Assembly (NCBI GenBank): GCA_023435895.1
Contig: JAEZLH010000018.1
Coordinates: 1 to 15,769 of the forward strand
Reading direction: 5' to 3'
DNA length: 15,769 bases
Source of the DNA: Bacillota bacterium
GTDB taxonomy: Bacteria > Bacillota > Clostridia > Lachnospirales > Lachnospiraceae
Position numbers and translations under genes: made by a program. Positions 5,375-13,153 of the stretch are shown here, piece after piece. The notes beneath the pieces were generated by a model. It had not been told where the DNA came from and searched no databases. It saw only the letters and a list, made by a program, of their open reading frames with translations. Numbering within the stretch: position 1 is the first letter of the stretch; the number at the start of each line of letters is the position of its first letter.

Positions 5375-8245
5375 ATGTCAGTTCGCACTACAATAGAGAT
5401 ATCAGGAGCAAAACAGAATAATTTAAAAAATATATCCGTGGAGATTCCAAGAGATAAGCTTACGGTTATCACTGGGGTGTCCGGTTCCGGAAAGTCTTCT
5501 CTGGCATTTGATGTAATCTACGGTGAGGGACAGAGAAGATTTTTGGACTCCGTCTCTAATTTTGCCAAAAGCCGCATCAGCCAACTGAAAAAAGCAAAGG
5601 TGGATTACGTGAGGGGACTTTCACCGGTGATCGCAATCGAACAGAAAAAAAGCAATAACAATCCCAGGTCAACAGTCGGAACAGTGACGGATATCAATGA
5701 TTATCTGAGGTTACTCTTTGCCACAGCAGGGGAGGGGAGATGTCCGGAATGTGGACATCCTTTAAAGCAATTGTCGGCGGCACAGTTAGCAGAGCATATC
5801 TCGACTTTACCTGTGGGTACGGTGGTAGAACTTCGTGCACCGGTTTATAGAATATACGGGGAGGATTACAATTATACCTTTCAAAAGCTGAGAGAAAAAG
5901 GCTTCAAGAACCTTTTGGTTAACGGCCAGCCATTTAAGCTATCCGAGAAAAAGGAATTGGAAGAGCATAAAGAATATCATATGGAGCTGGTCATTGACCG
6001 CTTCACTCTGAAGAGAGATAGCTATATTCAGCTTGCAAAATCAATCGAAGCCTCCATGCTGGCACTGGATGAAGATATTATGATAAAGGTTGAAATAATC
6101 GGAGGGGAAAGTAAGGGGTTTTATGATGGTTTTGGATGCCCGGGGCATCATATTTTTCTCTATGATATGCAACCCTTTCACTTTTCTTTTAATTCTCCTG
6201 CAAGTGCCTGCCATACCTGTTTGGGTGTAGGAATGTCCTATGTGGTGGAGCCGCGTTTCTTAGTGGTTGCACCGGATAAAAGCTTAAATCGGGGGGCACT
6301 GAAAAATACCATATATAATATAAACAGCAAGGATAGCTATAAAAGTGTTATGATGTACAGCTTATCCCAAAAATATGATTTTAGCCTGGATACACCATTC
6401 AATGAGCTGCCCAACGAGATTCATGATCTATTGTTTTATGGCAATGGAGGAGAACCGATTCTTATGATTCAACCTCCTGAAGCCAAGAAACGAAACTGGA
6501 TTGTAGGAAGAGAGATGGTTTTTAAAGGGTATGTTCATGAAATGGAGCATTGGTACCGGGAGTACATTCGCAGAAGTTCAACTGCGGAGGCTTTTGAGCC
6601 AGAGTTCATCAAGGATTGTATGATTGAAAAAATTTGCCCGGAATGTAATGGGGCAAGACTAAAAAGACAGCGTCTCCAGGTAAGCGTGGGTGGAAAGAAT
6701 ATTGATGAGTTAAATCATATGCAATTGCCGGAACTGCTTTCCTATCTCTCAGGATTGACCTTTGAAGATACCATTCAAGAGGTGGCAAATACCATCATTC
6801 GTGAAATTATTAACCGATTAAGGCTTTTGATTGATATCGGTCTTCATTATATTAGTCTGAGCAGACGCAGTGACAGCATCTCCGGCGGTGAGATGCAGCG
6901 TATCAAGATGTCTACACAAATCAGCAGTGAATTAATGGGCATGCTCTATGTGATGGATGAACCAAGTATCGGTCTTCATCCAAGAGATTCCGATAAGGTA
7001 ATCGATACCATGAAGAAGCTTCGGGATATTGGCAATACGGTTATCGTGGTGGAGCATGACTTGGAAACCATAAAAAATGCAGATCATATTGTTGAAATTG
7101 GGCCAGGACCCGGTATTCACGGGGGAAATGTTGTGGCCTGCGGTACCATGGAGGATATTATCAGGGAGGAAAGTTCTGCTACGGGGCAGTATTTGTCGGG
7201 TAGAGCAAAGATTGAAGTTCCAAGTAATAGGAAGGCACTGGGGGATTTCTTTCTTACGGTACAAGGGGCCAGGGAGAATAACTTAAAGGACGTGGATCTG
7301 GATATTCCGCTGGGAGTATTCCTATGTGTAACAGGGGTATCAGGTTCCGGAAAGAGCTCGCTGATTAATGAGATTTTATATAAACAGTTAAAAATCGATA
7401 AGACAGGCGCACGTATTGTAGCAGGTAAGCATGATTTTCTTTTTGGTTCGGATTTGATAAATAATGTAATTAATATTGATCAAACCCCTATAGGCAGAAA
7501 CAGCAAATCCAACCCGGCAACCTATATTGGAATCTTTGATAAAATCAGAGATTTGTTCGCTTCACAGCCGGATGCGGTAGAGAGGGGATATAAAGCACTG
7601 GATTTTAGCCTGACACATGCAAACGGTACAAGATGTGAACACTGTGCCGGTGACGGAGTTCTTGTAACGAATCTGCAGTTTATGTCCGATATTGAAACAA
7701 TATGTCCAATCTGTAAGGGAATGCGATACTCAGAGGAAGGCTTGGAGGTCAAGTATCAAGGTAAGAGCATTGCTGAGGTACTTGGTATGACGGTGGAAGA
7801 GGCACTTGAATTCTTTGGGAATCATAATTACTTAAGACATAAGCTTACCATAATGCAGGAACTGGGTCTGGGATATCTTTGTTTAGGGCAAAGCTCTACT
7901 ACTTTGTCAGGAGGGGAGGCACAGAGGGTGAAGCTGGCTTACGAACTGGCAAAGATAAAAAGGGGCTCTCATAATTTGTATATTCTGGATGAACCCACGA
8001 CAGGGCTTCATCTATCTGACATTGCAAAGCTCCTGGTTTGTCTTAACCGATTGGTGGAGCAGGGGCACTCTGTGATTGTAATTGAGCATCATTTGGACGT
8101 TATCAAATCCGCCGATTATATTATTGATATGGGTCCGGAGGGCGGCAGTGAGGGAGGCTATGTGGTTGCGGAGGGAACCCCTGAGCAGGTTTCAAGAGTG
8201 AAGGAGTCCTATACCGGAAGATATTTGAGGGAAGTGCTGGAATAA
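5375..8245 (+). CDS. UvrA-family ABC ATPase, full length, probable paralogue of excinuclease subunit A
   Basis: A 956-residue protein starting at ATG 5375 with GGGAGG 7 nt upstream; an earlier in-frame ATG at 5360 has no site. Two ABC cassettes are complete: Walker A GVSGSGKSS at 34-42 and 654-662, signature SGGE at 503-506 and 845-848, and Walker B DE at 528-529 and 872-873. Cys pairs typical of UvrA zinc modules are present (C123/C126, C279/C282, the CPEC near 430, and CEHC/CPIC in the second half). However, the module opening at 255 reads C-P-G-H-H where family members have C-x2-C. The region equivalent to the UvrB-binding domain (about 130-250) is retained. UvrA scans DNA for lesions with UvrB. 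Its partner gene, with no uvrB nearby, suggests a specialised copy, perhaps protecting against a DNA-binding drug as DrrC does; that is inference. Confidence 0.88.
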   Translation: MSVRTTIEISGAKQNNLKNISVEIPRDKLTVITGVSGSGKSSLAFDVIYGEGQRRFLDSVSNFAKSRISQLKKAKVDYVRGLSPVIAIEQKKSNNNPRSTVGTVTDINDYLRLLFATAGEGRCPECGHPLKQLSAAQLAEHISTLPVGTVVELRAPVYRIYGEDYNYTFQKLREKGFKNLLVNGQPFKLSEKKELEEHKEYHMELVIDRFTLKRDSYIQLAKSIEASMLALDEDIMIKVEIIGGESKGFYDGFGCPGHHIFLYDMQPFHFSFNSPASACHTCLGVGMSYVVEPRFLVVAPDKSLNRGALKNTIYNINSKDSYKSVMMYSLSQKYDFSLDTPFNELPNEIHDLLFYGNGGEPILMIQPPEAKKRNWIVGREMVFKGYVHEMEHWYREYIRRSSTAEAFEPEFIKDCMIEKICPECNGARLKRQRLQVSVGGKNIDELNHMQLPELLSYLSGLTFEDTIQEVANTIIREIINRLRLLIDIGLHYISLSRRSDSISGGEMQRIKMSTQISSELMGMLYVMDEPSIGLHPRDSDKVIDTMKKLRDIGNTVIVVEHDLETIKNADHIVEIGPGPGIHGGNVVACGTMEDIIREESSATGQYLSGRAKIEVPSNRKALGDFFLTVQGARENNLKDVDLDIPLGVFLCVTGVSGSGKSSLINEILYKQLKIDKTGARIVAGKHDFLFGSDLINNVINIDQTPIGRNSKSNPATYIGIFDKIRDLFASQPDAVERGYKALDFSLTHANGTRCEHCAGDGVLVTNLQFMSDIETICPICKGMRYSEEGLEVKYQGKSIAEVLGMTVEEALEFFGNHNYLRHKLTIMQELGLGYLCLGQSSTTLSGGEAQRVKLAYELAKIKRGSHNLYILDEPTTGLHLSDIAKLLVCLNRLVEQGHSVIVIEHHLDVIKSADYIIDMGPEGGSEGGYVVAEGTPEQVSRVKESYTGRYLREVLE

Positions 8246-8263
8246 GATTAATTAAGTATATTT

Positions 8264-8294
8264 AGGGAGGGAATTGAGTTTCCCTCCCTTTCTT
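8264..8294 (+). terminator. Rho-independent terminator after the UvrA-like gene
   Basis: AGGGAGGGAA (8264-8273) pairs perfectly with TTCCCTCCCT (8280-8289) across a 6-nt loop, followed by TTCTT. It lies 18 nt after the stop and closes the operon. Confidence 0.9.
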
Positions 8295-8646
8295 AAAACT
8301 GGTGAAAGATACATAGCTCATTGTTTTTCATATGGTTGTTTCAACTCCTATGTCTCTAAAAGAATTATTAATATGTAGTACCTGCATAAAATCAATCTAT
8401 ATCCTTAACCTCTTTGAATGGAAAATGAGAGGTTATTAATCATAGATAATAAATTTTTAATTACAAGCCAGACTTAGAGTAAATGCTTGTTGACTTGACT
8501 AAAAAGAACCTATAAATATAGGATTTGTTGCCATCATCCAATTTTACCAACGATATATCAGGATAATTATTTACTTGCAATATCATATCCGTAGGCTTAA
8601 AATATGGGGAAAGACACAATTTGATGATGACATAGGAGGAAAGCCC
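8295..8646. other. Intergenic region upstream of the Lrp/AsnC gene
   Basis: No gene is seen. The stretch contains an 8-bp inverted repeat, TAACCTCT (8406-8413) with AGAGGTTA (8428-8435), lacking a T run; a probable promoter (8490-8518); and a CCTATA-AA-TATAGG palindrome (8509-8522). Confidence 0.5.
8490..8522 (+). promoter_or_regulatory. Probable promoter and overlapping palindrome of the Lrp/AsnC gene
   Basis: TTGACT (8490-8495) is 17 bp from TAAATA (8513-8518). A perfect 6-bp-arm palindrome CCTATA-AA-TATAGG (8509-8522) covers the -10, a position suited to autorepression, which is common for Lrp-type proteins. The leader would be about 120 nt. Confidence 0.4.
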
Positions 8647-9099
8647 ATGGATCAGATCGATAAGCAGTTATTACTTATGCTACAGGAAAATGCAAGAGTA
8701 CCGCTCAAACAATTGGCGGATAAGGTATATCTGTCATCACCTGCCGCTGCAGCGAGAATTGCTCGCTTGGAGAAACAAGGGATTATTAAAGGTTATCATA
8801 CGGAGATAGATTGGCTTAAGCTTGGTTATCATATTACGGCTTTCATCAATCTAGAAGTGGCACCGGAGCAGAAGAAAGAGTTCTATCCCTTTATTCAGGC
8901 ATGCCCCAATGTAATGGAGTGCAATTGTGTGACTGGTAATTATTCCATGTTAATTAAGGTGGGATTTCAAAGTACTATGGATTTGGATGCTTTTATTGGC
9001 GATGTTCAAAAGTTTGGTAAAACCAGTACCCAGATTGTGTTTTCCACAGCAGTGGAGCATAGGGGAATACAGATATTGAATCAGGATGTGGAAGAATAA
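8647..9099 (+). CDS. Lrp/AsnC family transcriptional regulator
   Basis: A 150-residue protein, the normal family length. The start at 8647 is fixed by AGGAGG (8634-8639), 7 nt upstream. Residues 1-60 are the winged helix-turn-helix: MDQIDKQLLLMLQENAR, then LKQLADKVYLSSPAAAARI as the recognition region, then LEKQGIIKGYHTEID. Residues about 65-145 form the RAM/AsnC ligand-binding domain (ITAFINLEVAP, VTGNYSMLIKV). Such proteins assemble into dimers to octamers and respond to amino acids, acting globally or on a nearby gene. No transport or amino-acid gene is adjacent, so the target is not apparent; autoregulation is plausible from the palindrome at its promoter. Confidence 0.92.
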   Translation: MDQIDKQLLLMLQENARVPLKQLADKVYLSSPAAAARIARLEKQGIIKGYHTEIDWLKLGYHITAFINLEVAPEQKKEFYPFIQACPNVMECNCVTGNYSMLIKVGFQSTMDLDAFIGDVQKFGKTSTQIVFSTAVEHRGIQILNQDVEE

Positions 9100-9246
9100 T
9101 GTGACACGAATGATAATAGATTCTGAATAATATGGGTAAAAAACAAAAAGCTAGTTTGGTATTTCCGTTATTGCAAATAAGCAAATATAGGATATATGCA
9201 AGGATTACAAAGAAGTAATGTCGGAATGAATTCTCCGGAGGATTGT

Positions 9247-10170
9247 ATGATACAAACAATAAAAATGAATTTGGATGATATGGAGCAGCTTGCTAATATC
9301 ACTAAGGCATTATCGTCCGAAACAAGAATAGAGATATTAAGGCAGCTTCGCTTTAGTGATCGGAATGTTAATGAAATTGCGGAGCTTTTAAATATTCCCG
9401 CCTCATCTTCGGCTGCACACGTAAAGGTATTGGAGGAGGCTGGTTTAATTAAAACTACACTGCTTCCGGGTATCAGAGGGTCAGCGAAGGTATGCAAGAT
9501 TACGTTAGATCATATTTATGTGGAATTAAACACGGCTAGGAATTTAAAGCAAGAGGAAGTAATCATTAAGATGCCCATTGGGGATTTTGTTGATTATCAG
9601 ATTAATCCCACCTGCGGTATTGTTAGTATGAAAGGACCCATCGGGGCAGAGGATGAACCTCGTTGCTTTTACTTGCCGGAGCGTACGGATGCGCAACTAA
9701 TCTGGTTTGGAGATGGTTATATTGAATATCGTTTTCCTAATAATGCAATGGCAGATAAGGAAGTTGATCGGCTTGAGATATCCATGGAGTTATGCTCGGA
9801 AGATCATGAATACAATATGGAATACCCATCTGATATTACGCTTTGGATTAATGGGTTTGAAGCGGGAACCTGGACTTGCCAGAGCGATTATGGTGGTAGA
9901 AGAGGAAAACTTAACCCGGATTGGTGGCCGGATAAAAATACACAGTATGGCGTATTAAAGAGCTGGGAGTTAACGGAACAGGGCTGTTATCTGGATCAGG
10001 AAAGGTCAGAACCAAGAACCTTGAGCGAATTTGAATTATTAAATCGGGATTATATCTCAGTACGAATCGGAATTAAGGAAGACGCCAAGAATAAGGGCGG
10101 AGTAAATCTATTTGGCGAGGGCTTTGGAGATTTTGCACAAAATATCGTAATGAAAATTGTATTTAAATAG
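9247..10170 (+). CDS. ArsR-type winged-helix regulator with large C-terminal beta-rich domain
   Basis: A 307-residue protein starting at ATG 9247, chosen over an in-frame ATG at 9196 because GGAGG (9237-9241) lies 5 nt upstream. Residues about 10-85 form an ArsR-like winged helix (ANITKALSSETRIEILRQL, NVNEIAELLNIPASSSAAHV, LEEAGLIKT). Typical ArsR proteins are about 100 residues, so this is three times longer. The remaining 220 residues are rich in beta-strand patterns and Trp/Gly, including LWINGFEAGTW (199-209), YGGRRGKLNPDWWPD (215-229) and a C-terminal NLFGEGFGDFAQNIVM. That looks like a sensor or carbohydrate-binding-like fold. I see no CxC metal site, so metal sensing is unlikely. It sits in front of galKET and might regulate it. 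HTH firm, sensor role inferred. Confidence 0.8.
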   Translation: MIQTIKMNLDDMEQLANITKALSSETRIEILRQLRFSDRNVNEIAELLNIPASSSAAHVKVLEEAGLIKTTLLPGIRGSAKVCKITLDHIYVELNTARNLKQEEVIIKMPIGDFVDYQINPTCGIVSMKGPIGAEDEPRCFYLPERTDAQLIWFGDGYIEYRFPNNAMADKEVDRLEISMELCSEDHEYNMEYPSDITLWINGFEAGTWTCQSDYGGRRGKLNPDWWPDKNTQYGVLKSWELTEQGCYLDQERSEPRTLSEFELLNRDYISVRIGIKEDAKNKGGVNLFGEGFGDFAQNIVMKIVFK

Positions 10171-10189
10171 GCATAAAAAGATTAGGAAT

Positions 10190-10214
10190 CCTCTTTACAA
10201 GAAAGGTAAAGAGG
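10190..10214 (+). terminator. Terminator-like hairpin after the ArsR-type gene
   Basis: CCTCTTTAC (10190-10198) pairs perfectly with GTAAAGAGG (10206-10214) around a 7-nt loop, 19 nt after the stop. The tail (AGTATTATTTAA) is T-rich but not a clean T run, so termination may be partial. Confidence 0.6.
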
Positions 10215-10553
10215 AGTATTATTTAATCAAAAGAACAAAAAATATGTTTTATAACAAAATATATGTAATAATGATTTGTAGAGGTAACTTGGTAAGGATG
10301 ATAAAGGACTGTAAAGATAGATAGCTGTAGGGATAAAAGATGGTAAAGATATACGATCGTAAGAATATTAACTTGGGCTGTAAGATATAGTGCTTTAAGA
10401 TAGGATGTAAGGATAATGATTATGCGGATATAAGGATGAACAGGTTAAAGTCTGAAAAGGTATAGAATAGTGAAAGATCTATGTCATTAAAGATAAAAAA
10501 TATTAAGTTCAAAAGCAGCAATAATTAGACAGTAAACATAAAGGAGAGTAAGT
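10215..10553 (+). other. Purine-rich leader of galK with degenerate GTAARGAT repeats
   Basis: A gene-free stretch of about 340 bp. From 10292 to about 10437 it repeats a GTAAGGAT/GTAAAGAT-like word (10292, 10311, 10343, 10359, 10380, 10407, with the variants GTAGGGAT at 10327 and ATAAGGAT at 10430). Four starts (10311, 10327, 10343, 10359) are exactly 16 bp apart. No clear -35/-10 pair was found; TAATAAT at 10266-10272 is a weak candidate -10. GGAGAG (about 10542-10547) serves galK. Confidence 0.55.
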
Positions 10554-11717
10554 ATGAAGAGGGAATTACTTGAAAAATTTGAAGAGGTCTTCGGAAATAG
10601 TGGAGAATATAAGGGGTATTTTGCTCCTGGACGAGTGAATTTAATCGGAGAATATACCGACTTTAATGGTGGTCATGTATTTCCCTGCGCACTTACAATC
10701 GGAACTTATGCAGTAGCGAGAAAAAGAGCTGATAAACAGTTACGTTTCTATTCCATGAATTTTGACCATCTTGGCGTCATTGAATCAAGTATTGAGAACC
10801 TTATAAAGAAGAAAGAGGATGACTGGGCAAATTACCCCAAAGGTGTAATTTGGACACTGCAAGAAAAGGGATTTTCGATTGATTGCGGTATGGATGTATT
10901 ATACTTTGGTAACATTCCCAACGGTTCTGGGTTATCTTCCTCCGCTTCCATTGAAGTGCTGACAGCATTTGTTATGAATGACCTATTTGATTTTGGGATT
11001 AATATGACAGACATTGCTTTATTCGGACAATATGCGGAAAATCATTTTGTGGGTGTGAACTGCGGCATTATGGATCAGTTTGCTATTGCCATGGGTAAGA
11101 AGGATCATGCAACCTTCTTAGATACAGCGGATTTATCCTTTGAATATGCACCACTTAATCTTGGGGATGCCAAGATTGTAATTATGAATACTAATAAGAA
11201 GCGCGGGCTTGGAGATTCCAAGTACAACGAGAGACGATTTGAATGTGAAAGCGCCCTTGCAGATCTACAGAAATTTGTAGATATTAAGTCACTTGGAGAA
11301 CTCAATGAGGAACAGTTTGAGGCTTACAAATCAAGTATACAAGATCCGGTTCATGCAAAGAGAGCAAAGCATGCTGTTTATGAGAATCAGAGAACCATCA
11401 AAGCTGTAGAGGCATTGAAGAATAATGATATTAAGTTGTTTGGAACACTGATGAATGCTTCCCATACCTCCCTGCAATATGACTTTGAGGTTACCGGTAA
11501 GGAACTGGATACCATTGTGGAAGCTGCTTGGAAGCAGGAAGGTGTAATCGGCGCAAGAATGACCGGAGCCGGCTTTGGTGGATGTGCAGTAAGCATTGTA
11601 AAAGAGGACGGTGTTGAGCGCTTTATTGAAAATGTAGGCAAGGAGTATGCGGCTGCAATCGGTTATGATGCTTCTTTCTATGTAGTGGAGATTGGTAATG
11701 GTCCCATGGTGATATAA
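10554..11717 (+). CDS. galK: Galactokinase
   Basis: A 387-residue GHMP kinase that phosphorylates alpha-D-galactose at C1 with ATP, the first committed Leloir step. The galactokinase signature GRVNLIGEYTDFNGG begins at residue 26. The ATP-binding GHMP motif GSGLSSSAS is at 124-132, the catalytic Asp174 is in NCGIMDQF, and the third motif TGAGFGGCAVS is at 337-347. Length is normal. ATG follows GGAGAG with good spacing. Odd point: the sugar-contacting His after Glu33 (EHTD in most galactokinases) is Tyr34 here. The human equivalent change, H44Y, is a known deficiency allele, but the rest of this protein looks intact. It heads a galK-galE-galT cluster in one direction. Confidence 0.95.
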   Translation: MKRELLEKFEEVFGNSGEYKGYFAPGRVNLIGEYTDFNGGHVFPCALTIGTYAVARKRADKQLRFYSMNFDHLGVIESSIENLIKKKEDDWANYPKGVIWTLQEKGFSIDCGMDVLYFGNIPNGSGLSSSASIEVLTAFVMNDLFDFGINMTDIALFGQYAENHFVGVNCGIMDQFAIAMGKKDHATFLDTADLSFEYAPLNLGDAKIVIMNTNKKRGLGDSKYNERRFECESALADLQKFVDIKSLGELNEEQFEAYKSSIQDPVHAKRAKHAVYENQRTIKAVEALKNNDIKLFGTLMNASHTSLQYDFEVTGKELDTIVEAAWKQEGVIGARMTGAGFGGCAVSIVKEDGVERFIENVGKEYAAAIGYDASFYVVEIGNGPMVI

Positions 11718-11719
11718 TT

Positions 11720-11748
11720 TTGACACTTTAATTGATTGATATTATAAT
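11720..11748 (+). promoter_or_regulatory. Perfect consensus sigma-A promoter of galE
   Basis: TTGACA (11720-11725), a 17-bp spacer and TATAAT (11743-11748) match the ideal housekeeping promoter exactly, starting 2 bp after the galK stop. Transcription would begin near 11755 and give a leader of about 80 nt. Confidence 0.85.
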
Positions 11749-11833
11749 GAAGTTATTTAGCCGATTGCGGGGATACATAAGTGTTATTGCCCAAGCGACC
11801 GGACAATATTGAGTCAAGGAAAGGAAGTATATT

Positions 11834-12820
11834 ATGACAATTTTAGTTTTAGGCGGAGCCGGTTATATTGGTTCCCATACGGTTTATGAGTTGATTGACC
11901 GCGGGGAGGATGTAGTAATCGTTGATAATTTGGAGACTGGATATAAGGAAGCAGTGCATCCAAAGGCACGCTTTTATCAGGGAGATATCCGTAACCGTGA
12001 ATTCATCGATAGTGTGTTTGACAACGAAAAGATTGATGCGGTAATCCATTTTGCAGCCAACTCCTTAGTTGGAGAGAGCATGGAGAACCCTCTGAAATAT
12101 TATGATAATAACGTAAATGGCACTAAGGTTCTTTTGGAATCCATGGTGGCTCACAAGATTGACAAGATTGTATTTTCTTCTACCGCAGCTACTTATGGTG
12201 AGCCGGAACGAGTTCCGATTTTAGAAGGCGATCGTACCGCACCTACTAATACCTATGGTGAGACAAAGCTTTCCATGGAGAAAATGTTCTATTGGACAGA
12301 GAAGGCACATGGTCTTCGATATGTTTCCCTTCGTTATTTTAATGCCTGTGGTGCGCATAAGAGCGGAGTAATCGGTGAGGCACATAAACCGGAAACACAT
12401 TTGATTCCGTTGATTTTGCAGGTTCCGAACCACCAAAGAGATGCAATTAAGATATTCGGAGATGATTATGATACCAAGGATGGTACTTGTATCAGGGATT
12501 ATATCCATGTTACCGACCTTGCACAGGCACATATTCTTGCTGTTGATTATTTGTCAAAAGGCAATCCCAGCAATATCTTTAATCTGGGTAATGGAATCGG
12601 CTTTACAGTGAAGGAAGTTATTGAGAGTGCTCGTAAAGTAACCGGCGACCCCATTAAAGCGGAATTATCACCAAGACGTGCAGGTGATCCGGCTATATTA
12701 ATCGCATCCAGTGAGAAAGCAAAGTCCGTACTTGGCTGGAAGCCGGAGCATGCTGATTTAGAAGAAATCATTGAATCAGCATGGAATTGGCACAAACATC
12801 ATCCCAACGGATATCAATAA
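11834..12820 (+). CDS. galE: UDP-glucose 4-epimerase
   Basis: A 328-residue short-chain dehydrogenase-type epimerase that interconverts UDP-galactose and UDP-glucose using bound NAD. The dinucleotide-binding GGAGYIGSH is at residues 7-15, the Ser/Thr of the catalytic triad is in FSSTAATYG (S116/T117), and the YxxxK pair is Tyr141/Lys145 in TYGETK. The family stretches SLRYFNACGAH and GTCIRDYIHVTDLA are present. Length is normal. The start has an AGGAAG site about 7 nt upstream. Besides read-through from galK it has its own consensus promoter, fitting the need for UDP-galactose in cell-wall and glycan synthesis without galactose. A 294-bp palindrome begins 3 bp after its stop. Confidence 0.96.
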   Translation: MTILVLGGAGYIGSHTVYELIDRGEDVVIVDNLETGYKEAVHPKARFYQGDIRNREFIDSVFDNEKIDAVIHFAANSLVGESMENPLKYYDNNVNGTKVLLESMVAHKIDKIVFSSTAATYGEPERVPILEGDRTAPTNTYGETKLSMEKMFYWTEKAHGLRYVSLRYFNACGAHKSGVIGEAHKPETHLIPLILQVPNHQRDAIKIFGDDYDTKDGTCIRDYIHVTDLAQAHILAVDYLSKGNPSNIFNLGNGIGFTVKEVIESARKVTGDPIKAELSPRRAGDPAILIASSEKAKSVLGWKPEHADLEEIIESAWNWHKHHPNGYQ

Positions 12821-12823
12821 ACC

Positions 12824-13117
12824 TTAAGGACTTGAATGTCAAAAGTCCTTATGTACTGTGGCGGTGGCGATTTGTACTAAGCCAAAAGAAGTATGCTTCG
12901 CTGAAAATGAATAAGATGTTCTAATTATCTTATCCTTTGAGTTAGACATATCATAAAACAGACAACTCGCTACGCTCAAACAATCTGTTTTATGATATAA
13001 CACAAACGATAAGATAAAAGAACATCTAATGCATTTTCAAAGGCGCATTCATTCTTTTGCTTAGTACAAATCGCCGGTAAACTCTGTAGAAAGGACTTTA
13101 GACATTCAACTCCTTAA
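12824..13117. repeat. 294-bp imperfect palindrome (MITE-like) between galE and galT
   Basis: Ends are TTAAGGACTTGAATGTC (12824-12840) and its inverted copy at 13101-13117 with one mismatch. The arms align over about 135 bp, roughly three-quarters matching by eye. Perfect blocks include GGCGATTTGTACTAAGC (left) against 13058-13074 (right), and TATCATAAAACAGA (12949-12962) against 12984-12997. The 21-nt loop holds CTCGCTACGCTC. No gene is inside. TTAA sits at both outer edges. It fills nearly all of the spacer and would fold into one very long RNA hairpin. Confidence 0.88.
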
Positions 13118-13153
13118 TACGACTTCAAAAAGTGATTCATCATGGAGGTAAGC

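Noticed and set aside
6932..7264. 110-codon minus-strand frame inside the UvrA-like gene
   Set aside because: A shadow of a strongly conserved coding sequence on the other strand.
5360..8245. Calling the UvrA-like gene the housekeeping uvrA, and the start at 5360
   Set aside because: No uvrB neighbour, altered zinc module and partner with a nucleotidyltransferase point to a paralogue; ATG 5375 has the better site. Only the rest of the genome can settle the first point.
11331..11726. 131-codon minus-strand frame across the galK end
   Set aside because: Antisense shadow of galK; no family features.
13142..13153. ATG 13142 as galT start
   Set aside because: It overlaps the GGAGG that serves ATG 13154.
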